Shown in pieces: positions 1 to 9,203 of a stretch of DNA of 64,000 nucleotides. The notes below the pieces were generated by a model. The model was not told the origin of the DNA. It worked only from the letters and a program-made list of their open reading frames with translations, and did no database searches. Position 1 is the stretch's first letter; each line of letters begins with the position of its first letter. The DNA is taken from positions 124,001-188,000 of the forward strand of contig NZ_JAJHPU010000041.1 in the NCBI RefSeq assembly GCF_020831405.1. Direction: 5' to 3'. Both the position numbers and the translations under genes were made by a program. This DNA comes from Pseudomonas oryzagri. Its GTDB lineage: Bacteria; Pseudomonadota; Gammaproteobacteria; Pseudomonadales; Pseudomonadaceae.

Positions 1-87
1 GCGCTGCTGGAAAGCTGGCGGCTGAAGGAGAACCTGCCGCTGTCGATGGTCACCGGCCGACGTCGGCCGCCCGGCCAGCCGCACTAG
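1..87 (+). CDS. 3' end of an unidentified protein (partial)
   Basis: The reading frame is open from the first base to a TAG at 85-87 and encodes 28 residues rich in Arg, Leu and Pro, ending GQPH. The 5' part lies outside the window and the visible tail carries no recognisable motif, so no family is proposed. Codon use is GC-rich like the neighbours. The frame converges on msrA, with 40 bases between the two stops, and that gap holds a GC-rich hairpin. Confidence 0.5.
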   Translation, partial: ALLESWRLKENLPLSMVTGRRRPPGQPH

Positions 88-100
88 CCGGCCGGGCCGT

Positions 101-121
101 GCGCTCGCCGCCGGCGAGCGC
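101..121. other. GC-rich hairpin between convergent genes
   Basis: A perfect 9-bp stem (GCGCTCGCC / GGCGAGCGC) closes a 3-base loop between the convergent stop codons of the upstream partial gene and msrA. It lacks a T-tract on either side, so it is a weak terminator candidate at best. Confidence 0.35.
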
Positions 122-127
122 GTCTGG

Positions 128-775
128 CTACTCCGGCAGGCACACGCCGGTGCCGCGCAGGCCGCAGTAACCGCCGGGATTCTTGGCCAGATACTGCTGG
201 TGGTAGGCCTCGGCGTAATAGAACGGCGGCGCCGGGCGGATCTCGGTGGTGACCGGGCCGTAGCCGGCGCGGGCCAGTTCGGCGGCGAAGGCGGCGGCAC
301 TGGCTTGCGCCGCGTCCAGCTGCGCGGCCGTCGAGCAGTAGATCGCCGAGCGGTACTGGGTGCCGACATCGTTGCCCTGGCGCATCCCCTGGGTGGGGTC
401 GTGGGCCTCCCAGAACACCTTGAGCAGCGCGGCGAAGCTGGTCTCGCGCGGGTCGTAGACCACCCGCACCACCTCGGTGTGGCCGGTCAGCCCGGAGCAC
501 ACCTCCTCGTAAGTGGGATTGGCGGTGTAGCCGCCGGCGTAGCCCGCCGCGGTCACCCACACGCCCGGCTGCTGCCACAGGCGCCGTTCGGCGCCCCAGA
601 AGCAGCCGAGACCGAACTGCACTTCCTCCAGACCGGCGGGAAAGGGCGGCGACAACGGATTGCCATTGACCGCGTGGTGCGCCGGCACCGGCAGCGGCGT
701 CGCGCGCCCCGGCAGGGCCTGCTCGGCGCTGGGCAGCTCGAGCTTGTGGGCGAGAATCTGTGAGCGCAGGACCAT
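128..775 (-). CDS. msrA: Peptide-methionine (S)-S-oxide reductase MsrA
   Basis: This cytosolic enzyme reduces methionine-S-sulfoxide in free or protein-bound form with thioredoxin as donor. The 215-aa product has the active-site motif GCFWGAE with catalytic Cys58, followed by the AGYAGG segment. Two further cysteines in the C-terminal tail ([10 protein letters not shown]) fit the resolving cysteines of three-Cys MsrA enzymes. Length matches the long proteobacterial MsrA type with an N-terminal extension of about 50 residues. The ATG is preceded by GGGAG about ten bases upstream. It is transcribed alone, away from the small secreted-protein gene. Confidence 0.95.
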   Translation of the reverse strand: MVLRSQILAHKLELPSAEQALPGRATPLPVPAHHAVNGNPLSPPFPAGLEEVQFGLGCFWGAERRLWQQPGVWVTAAGYAGGYTANPTYEEVCSGLTGHTEVVRVVYDPRETSFAALLKVFWEAHDPTQGMRQGNDVGTQYRSAIYCSTAAQLDAAQASAAAFAAELARAGYGPVTTEIRPAPPFYYAEAYHQQYLAKNPGGYCGLRGTGVCLPE

Positions 776-985
776 GGCGTGTCTCCCGATAATGGCGATC
801 GCAATCTGGTAACTTGCCTGGGTCGGGCGGACGCTGCAACCGTCGCCGCCGGCGTTTTTACGATAGTCGGGCTTGGCCTGACCGGTTACATCCTGTTAAC
901 ACTGGGCAACGCTTCGCTGCGCGCGGTTGCGCCGGCTGGATTATGCTGAAGCCATTGTTAACGTGTAGACACAAAGGTAAGGATC

Positions 986-1585
986 ATGCAATCAGGATTC
1001 ATGCAGCGGCTGCGCCGCGGCCTGTTGCTGGCGCTGCTGGGCGCCGCACTGCCGGCGACCGCGGCTGCCGAGGCGACTGGCAACGAAGAGAGCCAGAGCG
1101 AGCAGGGCAGCGAGGCCGGCGGCAGCCAGGCCAGCGCGCCGATCAGTAGTCTGAGCAGCGCCGACCACGAGCGCTACCTCGCCGAACTCAAGCGCCTCTA
1201 TCCCCGGCAGTCGTCGCGCAAGGCGCTGCTCGAGCACTGCAACCGCCTGCTCGAGAGCTATTCCCTGCGCGCCGGTTATCGGGTCGGCGAGACCCAGGCC
1301 AGCGACCTGCTCTACCAGCTGAGCATCCTCGGCGAGGGCCGGCTGAACGTGCGCGAGGAGATCCGCAGCGCCGACGGCAGCCGCATGGAGGTCCACAACC
1401 GGCCGCTGGAGCTGTACGGCGTCGATCCCTTCGTGCGCTACGACTGCCCGACCCGCGGGCCGTCCTGCCAGGTGCTCAGCCCCAAGGACGGCTCGCCGCT
1501 GTTCACCCTGGTGCGCGACCACGCCGGCATGGAGGAGCTGGCCAAGGCCTTCAGCTACCTGATCCGCGATCTGCAGAGAGGCTGA
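986..1585 (+). CDS. Small exported protein of unknown function
   Basis: The 199-aa product starts with a typical Sec signal peptide: a basic n-region (RLRRG), a hydrophobic Leu/Ala core and an ATAAAEA-like cleavage region near residues 25-30. A Ser/Glu/Gly-rich linker follows, then a mixed domain with three cysteines (one in EHCNRLL, two in YDCPTRGPSC). No catalytic motif or transmembrane segment is visible after the signal peptide, so it is probably periplasmic. TAAGGA stands a few bases before the ATG. It is a single-gene unit closed by the strong hairpin at 1630-1665. I do not recognise the family. In P. aeruginosa this position, between msrA and aceF, holds the phosphodiesterase gene dipA, which is absent here. 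Confidence 0.7.
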   Translation: MQSGFMQRLRRGLLLALLGAALPATAAAEATGNEESQSEQGSEAGGSQASAPISSLSSADHERYLAELKRLYPRQSSRKALLEHCNRLLESYSLRAGYRVGETQASDLLYQLSILGEGRLNVREEIRSADGSRMEVHNRPLELYGVDPFVRYDCPTRGPSCQVLSPKDGSPLFTLVRDHAGMEELAKAFSYLIRDLQRG

Positions 1586-1629
1586 TCCCACCGAGGCTGC
1601 CGCTGTCGCGCAGGATCGCCGGACCCCCA

Positions 1630-1665
1630 AAACAGAAACCCCGCCAATCGGCGGGGTTTCTGTTT
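1630..1665. terminator. Bidirectional intrinsic terminator
   Basis: A perfect 16-bp stem (AAACAGAAACCCCGCC / GGCGGGGTTTCTGTTT) with an AATC loop lies between the convergent stops of the exported-protein gene and aceF. A-rich sequence on the left and TGTTT on the right give a T-tract in each direction, so it can end both transcripts. Confidence 0.9.
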
Positions 1666-1683
1666 GTGGCGGACGTTCGCGGC

Positions 1684-3309
1684 TTACAGCAGCAGCGAGC
1701 GGATCTCCGCCAGCAGGTCGGCCAGGCGACGGGTGAAGCGAGCGGCGGCGGCGCCGTTGATCACCCGGTGGTCGTAGGACAGCGACAGCGGCAGCATCAG
1801 CTTGGGCTGGAAGGCCTTGCCGTCCCACACCGGCTGCATGCTCGCCTTGGACACGCCGAGGATCGCCACCTCCGGCGCGTTGACGATCGGCGTGAAGCCG
1901 GTGCCGCCGATGTGGCCGAGGCTGGAGATGGTGAAGCAGGCGCCCTGCATGTCGTCCACGGAGAGCTTCTTGGTGCGCGCCTTCTCCGCCAGTTCGGCGG
2001 CCTCGGCGGACAGCTGCAGCAGGCTCTTCTGGTCGACGTTCCTGATCACCGGCACCAGCAGGCCGTCCGGGGTGTCCACGGCGAAGCCGATGTGCACGTA
2101 CTTCTTGCGGATCAGCGCCTTGCCGCTGGGGGCGAGCGAGCTGTTGAAGTCCGGCAGCTCGCGCAGCACGTGGGCACAGGCCTTGAGCAGGAACGGCAGC
2201 ACGGTCAGCTTGACGCCGGCCTTCTCGGCCGCGCCCTTCTGCGCCACGCGGAAGGCTTCCAGCTCGCTGATGTCGGCCGACTCGAACTGGGTCACGTGCG
2301 GCACGTTGAGCCAGCTGCGATGCAGGTTGGCGGCGCCGACCTGCATCAGGCGGGTCATCGCCACTTCCTCGATCTCGCCGAACTTGCTGAAGTCGACCTC
2401 GGGGATCGGCGGGATGCCGGCGCCGCCGGTAGCGCCTTCCGGCGCGGCCTTGGCCTTCTGCATCATCGTCTTGACGTAGGCCTGCACGTCTTCCTTGAGG
2501 ATTCGGCCTTTCGGACCGGTGGCCGGGACTTCGGCGAGGTTGACGCCGAACTCGCGGGCCAGCATGCGCACCGCGGGACCGGCGTGCACCTTGTCGCCGT
2601 TGCGGGTCGGCGCACCGACCGGAGCCGGCACCTGGGCCGGCTCCGCCGGGGCGGCAGCGGCAGGCGCGGGGGCGGCAGCCGGCGCCGACGGGGCAGGCGC
2701 GGCGACGGGGGCCGGAGCGGCGCCGGCCACGCGCAGGGTGAGGATCAGTGCGCCGGTGCCGACCTCGTCGTTGAGGTTGACGGCCACGCTGTCGACCACG
2801 CCGGCCTGCGGGCAGGGGATTTCCATGCTCGCCTTGTCCGACTCGAGGACGATCAGCGACTGGTCGGCGGCGACGCTGTCGCCGGCCTTGACCAGCACCT
2901 CGATGATGCGCGCCTTGCCGGCCGAGCCGATGTCCGGTACGTGCACCTCCTGCAGGCTCTCGCCAGCCGGCGCCGGAGCGGCGGCCGGCGCGGGGGCGGG
3001 CTCGCCCTGCGGCGCGGGGGAGGGAGCGGGGATGGGCGGGGCCTCGTCCACCGGGGCCGGCGCCGGCGTAGCGGCGCCCTCGGCGTCCAGCTCGAGCAGT
3101 TCGTCGCCGGTCTTCAGCTTGTCGCCCAGCTTGATCTTCAGGCTCTTGATCACCCCGGCCTTGGGCGCCGGGACTTCCATGCTGGCCTTGTCGGACTCCA
3201 GGGTCAGCAGGCTCTGGTCGGCCTCGATACGGTCGCCGACCTTGACCAGCAGCTCGATGACTTCGCCTTCGCCACTGCCGATATCGGGTACGCGAATCAG
3301 TTCACTCAT
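1684..3309 (-). CDS. aceF: Pyruvate dehydrogenase E2, dihydrolipoyl acetyltransferase
   Basis: This is the core subunit of the pyruvate dehydrogenase complex; it moves the acetyl group from lipoamide to CoA. The 541-aa protein has two N-terminal lipoyl domains with the lysine motif ESDKASME at Lys41 and Lys159, each followed by a flexible Ala/Pro-rich linker. The peripheral-subunit-binding domain (AVRMLAREFGVNL...GPKGRILKEDV, about 245-285) comes next, then a catalytic domain with DHRVINGAAAARF near the C-terminus. The start MSELIRVPDIG was chosen because GAGGAG lies six bases upstream; a longer in-frame start at 3381 reads into aceE and lacks support. It follows aceE by ten bases in one operon. 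Confidence 0.97.
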   Translation of the reverse strand: MSELIRVPDIGSGEGEVIELLVKVGDRIEADQSLLTLESDKASMEVPAPKAGVIKSLKIKLGDKLKTGDELLELDAEGAATPAPAPVDEAPPIPAPSPAPQGEPAPAPAAAPAPAGESLQEVHVPDIGSAGKARIIEVLVKAGDSVAADQSLIVLESDKASMEIPCPQAGVVDSVAVNLNDEVGTGALILTLRVAGAAPAPVAAPAPSAPAAAPAPAAAAPAEPAQVPAPVGAPTRNGDKVHAGPAVRMLAREFGVNLAEVPATGPKGRILKEDVQAYVKTMMQKAKAAPEGATGGAGIPPIPEVDFSKFGEIEEVAMTRLMQVGAANLHRSWLNVPHVTQFESADISELEAFRVAQKGAAEKAGVKLTVLPFLLKACAHVLRELPDFNSSLAPSGKALIRKKYVHIGFAVDTPDGLLVPVIRNVDQKSLLQLSAEAAELAEKARTKKLSVDDMQGACFTISSLGHIGGTGFTPIVNAPEVAILGVSKASMQPVWDGKAFQPKLMLPLSLSYDHRVINGAAAARFTRRLADLLAEIRSLLL

Positions 3310-3319
3310 GGCTCGCTCC

Positions 3320-5968
3320 TCAGCAGTCCAGCGGGTTGGCTTTGTTGGTGTCGATGCCGAACTTGGCGATCGCCTCGGCAATCACGGTGCGGTCGATCTC
3401 GCCGCGGTCGGCGAGCGCTTCCAGCGTGGTCAACACCACCCAGTAACGGTCCACTTCGAAGAAGTGGCGCAGCTTCTTGCGGCTGTCGCTGCGGCCGAAG
3501 CCGTCGGTGCCGAGCACCTTGTACTCCTTGACCGGGACCCACTGACGGATCTGGTCGGCGAACAGCTTCATGTAGTCGGTGGAGGCGACCACCGGACCGC
3601 GGCGGCCACCCAGGCACTGCTCGACGTAGGTCAGCTCGGGCTTCTGCTCCGGATGCAGGCGGTTGCGGCGTTCCACGGCCAGGCCGTCGCGGCGCAGTTC
3701 GTTGAAGCTGGTGACGCTCCACACGTCGGCGCCGATGTTGTAGGACTCGCGGAGGATCTTCGCGGCCTCGCGCACCTCGCGCAGGATGGTGCCCGAGCCG
3801 AGCAGCTGCACGTGGCAGGCGGCGTCGCGCTTGTCTTCCTCGAGCAGGTACATGCCCTTGATGATGCCTTCCTCGACGCCTTCGGGCATGGCCGGCTGGG
3901 CGTAGGCCTCGTTCATCGCGGTCAGGTAGAAGAACACGTTCTGCTGTTCTTCGCTCATCTGGCGGATGCCTTCGCGGATGATCACCGCCATCTCGTAGGC
4001 ATAGGTCGGGTCGTAGGTGCGGCAGTTGGGGATGGTCGAGGCCAGGATGTGGCTGTGACCGTCCTCGTGCTGCAGGCCTTCGCCGTTCAGGGTGGTGCGA
4101 CCGGCGGTGCCGCCGATCAGGAAGCCGCGCGCACGGCTGTCGCCGGCGGCCCAGGCCAGGTCGCCGATGCGCTGGAAGCCGAACATCGAGTAGAACACGT
4201 AGAACGGCAGCATTGGCTGGTTGTGGTTGCTGTAGGCGGTCGCCGCGGCGATCCAGCTAGACATGGCGCCCGCCTCGTTGATGCCTTCCTCGAGGATCTG
4301 GCCCTTCTTGTCCTCGCGGTAGAACATCACCTGATCCTTGTCCACCGGCTGGTACAGCTGGCCGACCGAGGAGTAGATGCCGAGCTGGCGGAACATGCCT
4401 TCCATGCCGAAGGTGCGCGCCTCGTCCGGGATGATCGGCACGATACGCGAGCCCAGATCCTTGTCCTTGACCAGCTGCGAGAGGATGCGCACGAAGGCCA
4501 TGGTGGTGGAGATTTCGCGATCGCCGGTGCCGTCGAGGATGGCCTTTAGGGTCTCCAACGGCGGGGTCGGGATGCTGAAGCTCTTGCTGCGGCGCTGCGG
4601 CACGAAGCCGCCCAGCTTCTCGCGGCTCTTCAGCAGGTACTTCATTTCCGGGCTGTCGGCTTCCGGCTTGTAGAACGGCAGCTCTTCGAGCTTGTCGTCC
4701 GGGATCGGCACGCCGAAGCGGTCGCGGAACGCCTTGAGGCTCTCCAGGTCGACCTTCTTGACGTTGTGGGTGATGTTCTGCGCCTGGCCGGAGCCAGTGC
4801 CGTAGCCCTTGATGGTCTTGGCCAGCACCACGGTCGGTTGGCCGGTGTGGTTGACCGCCTCGTGGTAGGCCGCGTAGACCTTGAACGGATCGTGGCCGCC
4901 GCGGTTGAGCGCCCAGATCTCGTCGTCGGACATGTCCTTGACCATCTCCAGCAGCTCCGGACGGGCACCGAAGAAGTGCTCGCGGACGAAGGCGCCGTTG
5001 TTGGCCTTGTAGTTCTGGTACTCGCCGTCGACTACCTCGTCCATGCGCTTTTGCAGCAGGCCGGCGGTGTCCTTGGCGAACAGCGGGTCCCACAGGCGAC
5101 CCCAGATGACCTTGACCACGTTCCAGTCGGCGCCGCGGAACACGCCTTCCAGTTCCTGGATGATCTTGCCGTTGCCGCGCACCGGGCCGTCCAGACGCTG
5201 CAGGTTGCAGTTGACCACGAAGATCAGGTTGTCGAGCTTCTCGCGGCCGGCCAGGGCGATGGCGCCCAGGGATTCCGGCTCGTCGGTCTCGCCGTCGCCG
5301 AGGAAGCACCAGACCTTCTGCTTGCCGGCCGGAATGAAGCCGCGGTGCTCCAGGTACTTCATGAAGCGTGCCTGGTAGATCGCCTGGATCGGACCCAGGC
5401 CCATCGATACGGTGGGGAACTGCCAGAAGTCCGGCATCAGCCACGGGTGCGGGTAGGAGGACAGGCCCTTGCCGTCCACCTCCTGGCGGAAGTTGTTCAG
5501 CTGGTCTTCGCTGATACGGCCTTCGAGGAAGGCGCGGGCGTAGACGCCGGGGGAGGCGTGGCCCTGGAAGTAGATCAGGTCGCCGCCGTGTTCTTCGGTC
5601 GGTGCCTTGAAGAAGTAGTTGAAGCCGATGTCGTACAGGGTCGCGCTGGAGGCGAAGGTGGAGATGTGGCCGCCGAGGTCCGGATCCTTCTTGTTCGCGC
5701 GCATCACGGTGGCCAGGGCGTTCCAGCGGATCAGCGAACGGATGCGCCGCTCCATGAACAGGTCGCCCGGCATGCGGGCTTCATGGGTGACCGGGATGGT
5801 GTTGCGATACGGCGTGGTGATGGCGTAGGGCAGCTGGGTGCCCGTGCGCGAGGCCAGCTCACCCATGCGGGTCAGCAGGTAGTGGGCGCGGTTTTCACCT
5901 TCACGATCGAGGACGGACTCCAGGGCGTCCAGCCATTCCTGGGTTTCGACGGGATCGAGATCTTGCAT
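3320..5968 (-). CDS. aceE: Pyruvate dehydrogenase E1 component (homodimeric type)
   Basis: This thiamine-diphosphate enzyme decarboxylates pyruvate and acetylates the lipoyl groups of AceF. The thiamine-binding motif is clear (GDGETDEPES ... NCNLQRLDGP), as is the homodimeric-E1 segment TFASSATLYDIGFNYFF. I place the start at MQDLDPVETQEW, giving 882 aa, the usual length in Pseudomonas. GGAG stands about seven bases upstream of it, whereas the in-frame ATG at 6010 that adds 14 residues has only a C-rich upstream sequence. It is the first gene of the aceE-aceF operon. About 140 bases separate this start from a palindromic operator at 6109-6123. Confidence 0.96.
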   Translation of the reverse strand: MQDLDPVETQEWLDALESVLDREGENRAHYLLTRMGELASRTGTQLPYAITTPYRNTIPVTHEARMPGDLFMERRIRSLIRWNALATVMRANKKDPDLGGHISTFASSATLYDIGFNYFFKAPTEEHGGDLIYFQGHASPGVYARAFLEGRISEDQLNNFRQEVDGKGLSSYPHPWLMPDFWQFPTVSMGLGPIQAIYQARFMKYLEHRGFIPAGKQKVWCFLGDGETDEPESLGAIALAGREKLDNLIFVVNCNLQRLDGPVRGNGKIIQELEGVFRGADWNVVKVIWGRLWDPLFAKDTAGLLQKRMDEVVDGEYQNYKANNGAFVREHFFGARPELLEMVKDMSDDEIWALNRGGHDPFKVYAAYHEAVNHTGQPTVVLAKTIKGYGTGSGQAQNITHNVKKVDLESLKAFRDRFGVPIPDDKLEELPFYKPEADSPEMKYLLKSREKLGGFVPQRRSKSFSIPTPPLETLKAILDGTGDREISTTMAFVRILSQLVKDKDLGSRIVPIIPDEARTFGMEGMFRQLGIYSSVGQLYQPVDKDQVMFYREDKKGQILEEGINEAGAMSSWIAAATAYSNHNQPMLPFYVFYSMFGFQRIGDLAWAAGDSRARGFLIGGTAGRTTLNGEGLQHEDGHSHILASTIPNCRTYDPTYAYEMAVIIREGIRQMSEEQQNVFFYLTAMNEAYAQPAMPEGVEEGIIKGMYLLEEDKRDAACHVQLLGSGTILREVREAAKILRESYNIGADVWSVTSFNELRRDGLAVERRNRLHPEQKPELTYVEQCLGGRRGPVVASTDYMKLFADQIRQWVPVKEYKVLGTDGFGRSDSRKKLRHFFEVDRYWVVLTTLEALADRGEIDRTVIAEAIAKFGIDTNKANPLDC

Positions 5969-6108
5969 GGCTTGCTCCAGGGCGGAAAGGCTTCCAGAAT
6001 CGGTTGCCATATTAAGGGGGCCGGCTTTGTGGGCGGCCGCCGCGAATGTTGTGCTTGTCGGGCGGGCGCTGTTGCGGCGCCGGCCTCACCGGGGGTCACC
6101 CGATGCTT

Positions 6109-6123
6109 TGTAGTTTTACTACA
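6109..6123. promoter_or_regulatory. Palindromic operator, GntR/FadR-type, aceE side
   Basis: TGTAGTTTTACTACA is a perfect inverted repeat (6-3-6). Its centre fits the TNGTNNNACNA pattern typical of FadR-subfamily GntR regulators, to which the pyruvate-responsive PdhR belongs. It lies in the aceE/glnE divergent region. A near-copy in inverted orientation is at 6160-6174. Regulation by a PdhR-like protein is inferred. Confidence 0.6.
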
Positions 6124-6159
6124 TATCGATGGTAAATACAGCCCCCGTTCTCAATGTTT

Positions 6160-6174
6160 CGTAGCAAAACTACA
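6160..6174. promoter_or_regulatory. Second copy of the operator, glnE side
   Basis: Read on the minus strand this is TGTAGTTTTGCTACG, 13 of 15 bases identical to the site at 6109-6123. The centres are 51 bases apart, close to five helical turns, which would place two dimers on the same DNA face. Confidence 0.5.
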
Positions 6175-6223
6175 GCTGTCGGCGACGGGCAAGTGGCCGT
6201 CGCGGCGCGTTAAAGGATAGACC

Positions 6224-9160
6224 ATGAGCCTCCCCTCCCTGACTGCCCTGCCCGCGGAACTCCACGGCCTGGTTGCACATGCCCGGCAGACCTTCCAGGC
6301 GTGTCTCGACGAGGCCGGCCAGCAGGCCCTGGCGGCCTGGCCGGCGGAGCGCCGGCAGGCGCTGGAGCGCGTCTTCGGCGCCAGCGATTTCGTCGCCGAG
6401 CAGGCCGCGCGCGCGCCGCAGATGTTCCTCGAGCTGGCGGCCAGCGGCGAGCTGGAGCGCCGTCTGGCCGCCGGCGAGCTGCGCGACCAGCTGGCCGCGG
6501 CGCTCGAGGGCTGCGACAGCGAGGAGGAACTGGCCCGTCGCCTGCGCCGCTTCCGCAATCGCCAGCAGAGCCGGATCATCTGGCGCGACGTCAACCGCGT
6601 GGCCGACCTGACCGAGACCTGCCGCGACCTGTCCGACCTCGCCGACGCCTGCATCGACCTGGCCTACCAGTGGCTGTACGCGCAGCTCTGCGCGCAGTCC
6701 GGCACGCCGATCGGCCGGCGCAGCGGCGAGGCCCAGCACCTGGTGATCCTCGGCATGGGCAAGCTCGGCGCCCACGAGCTCAACCTGTCCTCGGACATCG
6801 ACCTGATCTTCGCCTTCCCGGAAGGCGGCGAGACCGAGGGCGTACGCCGCACGCTGGACAACCAGGAGTTCTTCACCCGCCTGGGCCAGAAGCTGATCAA
6901 GGCGCTGGACGCCGTCACCGTCGACGGCTTCGTGTTCCGCGTCGACATGCGCCTGCGCCCCTACGGCTCCGGCGGTCCGCTGGTGTACAGCTTCAATGCC
7001 ATGGAGCAGTACTACCAGGATCAGGGCCGCGACTGGGAACGCTACGCGATGATCAAGGCGCGCGTGGTGGCCGGCGACCAGGCCGCCGGCGAGCGCCTGC
7101 AGCAGATGCTGCGGCCCTTCGTCTATCGTCGCTACCTCGACTTCTCGGCGATCGAGGCGCTGCGCACCATGAAGCAGCTGATCCAGCAGGAAGTGCGCCG
7201 CAAGGGCATGGCCGAGAACATCAAGCTCGGCGCCGGCGGCATCCGCGAGGTGGAGTTCATCGCCCAGGCCTTCCAGCTGATCCACGGCGGCCGCGACCTC
7301 AGCCTGCAGCAGCGGCCGCTGCTCGGCGTGCTCGACACCCTGGTCGGCCAGGGCTACCTGCCGGCGCCGGTGGTGGCCGAGCTGAAGGACGGCTACCGCT
7401 TCCTGCGCTACCTGGAGCACGCCCTGCAGGCCATCGCCGACCGGCAGACGCAGATGCTCCCCGACGGCGAGCTGGAGCGTGCGCGGGTCGCCTTCATCAT
7501 GGGCTTCGATGGCTGGAACGCGCTGCTCGACCAGCTGGCGCACTGGCGCGGGCGCATCGACTGGCACTTCCGTCAGGTGATCGCCGATCCCGACGAGGAG
7601 GCCGGCGCCAGCGTGAGCGGCGTCGGCGACGAGTGGCTGCCACTCTGGCAGGGCGCCCTGGAGCCGGCGGTGGCCCAGCATCAGCTGAGCGAGGCCGGCT
7701 TCGCCGACGCCGCCAGTGCCTGGCAGCGCCTCGACGGCCTGCAGCACGGCTCGCAGGTGCGCGCCATGCAGCGCCTGGGCCGCGAGCGGCTGGACGCCTT
7801 CATGCCGCGCCTGCTCGCCGCGATGGTCGCCCACGGCAAGCCCGACCTGTTGCTCGACCGTGTGCTGCCGCTGGTCGAGGCGGTGGCGCGGCGCTCGGCC
7901 TACCTGGTGCTGCTCAGCGAGAATCCCGGCGCCCTGGATCGTCTGCTCACCCTGTGCGCGGCCAGCCCCTGGGTCGCCGAGCAGATCGCCCGCTTCCCGC
8001 TGCTGCTCGACGAGCTGCTCAACGAGGGCCGCCTGTACAGCCCGCCGGGCAAGGACGAGCTGGCCGCCGAGCTGCGCGAGCGCCTCACCCGCATCCCCGA
8101 GGACGACCTCGAGCAGCAGATGGAGGCGCTGCGCCACTTCAAGCTGGCCCACGGCCTGCGCGTGGCCGCCTCGGAGATCGCCGGCAGCCTGCCGCTGATG
8201 AAGGTCAGCGACTACCTGACCTGGCTGGCCGAGGCGATTCTCGAACAGGTACTGCAGCTGGCCTGGCGCCAGGTCGGCCTCAAGCATGGCTACCCGCGCC
8301 GCGCCGACGGCAGCAGCGTCAGCGAGCCGGAGTTCGTCATCGTCGGCTACGGCAAGGTCGGCGGCATCGAGCTGGGCCACAGCTCGGACCTCGACCTGGT
8401 GTTCATCCACAACGGCGACCAGCAGAGCGAGACCGACGGCGCCAAGCCGATCGACAGCATCCAGTTCTATACCCGCCTGGGCCAGCGCCTCATCCACCTG
8501 CTCACCGCGCAGACCGCTTCCGGCGCGCTCTACGAGGTCGACATGCGCCTGCGTCCGTCCGGCGCGGCGGGCCTGCTGGCCAGCTCGCTGTCGGCCTTCG
8601 AGCGCTACCAGCAGAACGAGGCCTGGACCTGGGAGCACCAGGCGCTGGTGCGCGCCCGCGTGCTGGCCGGCTCCAATGAGGTCGGCACGCGCTTCGAGGC
8701 GATCCGCGCCGGCGTGCTCGGCCGTGGCCGCGACCAGGCCGCATTGCGTACCGAGGTGAGCGAGATGCGCGCCAAGATGCGCGACAACCTGGGCAGCAAA
8801 TCCACCGCCGGCGGCACCGCCGCCGAGGCCTTCGCGCAGGCGGCAACCTTCGATCTCAAGCACGACGCCGGTGGTATCGTCGATATCGAATTTATGGTGC
8901 AATATGCCGTTCTCGCCTGGTCGCAGCAGTACCCTGAACTGCTGCGTTTCACCGACAACATCCGCATTCTGGAAGGGCTGGAGCGGGCTGGCCTGATCGC
9001 GAGCTCCGACGTCCGACTCCTGCAGGAGGCCTACAAGGCCTATCGCGCAGCCGCCCACCGCCTGGCCTTGCAAAAGCAGGCCGGCAGCGTGAGCGGAGAC
9101 CACTTCCACGAGGAACGCCACGGCGTGATGCGGATCTGGCGCGAGCTGGGGCTGGCCTGA
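6224..9160 (+). CDS. glnE: Bifunctional glutamine synthetase adenylyltransferase/deadenylase
   Basis: This enzyme attaches AMP to, and removes AMP from, a tyrosine of glutamine synthetase according to PII and glutamine signals, so it sets nitrogen assimilation. The 978-aa protein shows the two nucleotidyltransferase modules of the family. The N-terminal deadenylase has GMGKLGAHELNLSSDIDLIF (about 177-196). The C-terminal adenylylase has VGYGKVGGIELGHSSDLDLVF (about 706-726). Each carries the paired metal-binding aspartates. Length is as expected. It is transcribed divergently from aceE, and the two-site operator lies upstream. ilvE follows after 43 bases and may be co-transcribed. Confidence 0.97.
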   Translation: MSLPSLTALPAELHGLVAHARQTFQACLDEAGQQALAAWPAERRQALERVFGASDFVAEQAARAPQMFLELAASGELERRLAAGELRDQLAAALEGCDSEEELARRLRRFRNRQQSRIIWRDVNRVADLTETCRDLSDLADACIDLAYQWLYAQLCAQSGTPIGRRSGEAQHLVILGMGKLGAHELNLSSDIDLIFAFPEGGETEGVRRTLDNQEFFTRLGQKLIKALDAVTVDGFVFRVDMRLRPYGSGGPLVYSFNAMEQYYQDQGRDWERYAMIKARVVAGDQAAGERLQQMLRPFVYRRYLDFSAIEALRTMKQLIQQEVRRKGMAENIKLGAGGIREVEFIAQAFQLIHGGRDLSLQQRPLLGVLDTLVGQGYLPAPVVAELKDGYRFLRYLEHALQAIADRQTQMLPDGELERARVAFIMGFDGWNALLDQLAHWRGRIDWHFRQVIADPDEEAGASVSGVGDEWLPLWQGALEPAVAQHQLSEAGFADAASAWQRLDGLQHGSQVRAMQRLGRERLDAFMPRLLAAMVAHGKPDLLLDRVLPLVEAVARRSAYLVLLSENPGALDRLLTLCAASPWVAEQIARFPLLLDELLNEGRLYSPPGKDELAAELRERLTRIPEDDLEQQMEALRHFKLAHGLRVAASEIAGSLPLMKVSDYLTWLAEAILEQVLQLAWRQVGLKHGYPRRADGSSVSEPEFVIVGYGKVGGIELGHSSDLDLVFIHNGDQQSETDGAKPIDSIQFYTRLGQRLIHLLTAQTASGALYEVDMRLRPSGAAGLLASSLSAFERYQQNEAWTWEHQALVRARVLAGSNEVGTRFEAIRAGVLGRGRDQAALRTEVSEMRAKMRDNLGSKSTAGGTAAEAFAQAATFDLKHDAGGIVDIEFMVQYAVLAWSQQYPELLRFTDNIRILEGLERAGLIASSDVRLLQEAYKAYRAAAHRLALQKQAGSVSGDHFHEERHGVMRIWRELGLA

Positions 9161-9203
9161 GGCGCCCCGACAATCCCGAATTCTTGAAGGAGCTGGCAAA
9201 ATT

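Noticed and set aside
840-985. Promoter for the small exported-protein gene
   Set aside because: TATGCT at 942-947 could be a -10 box, but no -35 box at suitable spacing is visible.
1666-3531. Plus-strand frame of about 620 codons opposite aceF
   Set aside because: It starts at the terminator, spans two real genes and is Arg/Gly/His-rich shadow sequence.
5969-6010. 14-residue N-terminal extension of AceE
   Set aside because: The upstream ATG lacks a ribosome-binding site, while the downstream ATG has GGAG and gives the usual 882-aa protein.
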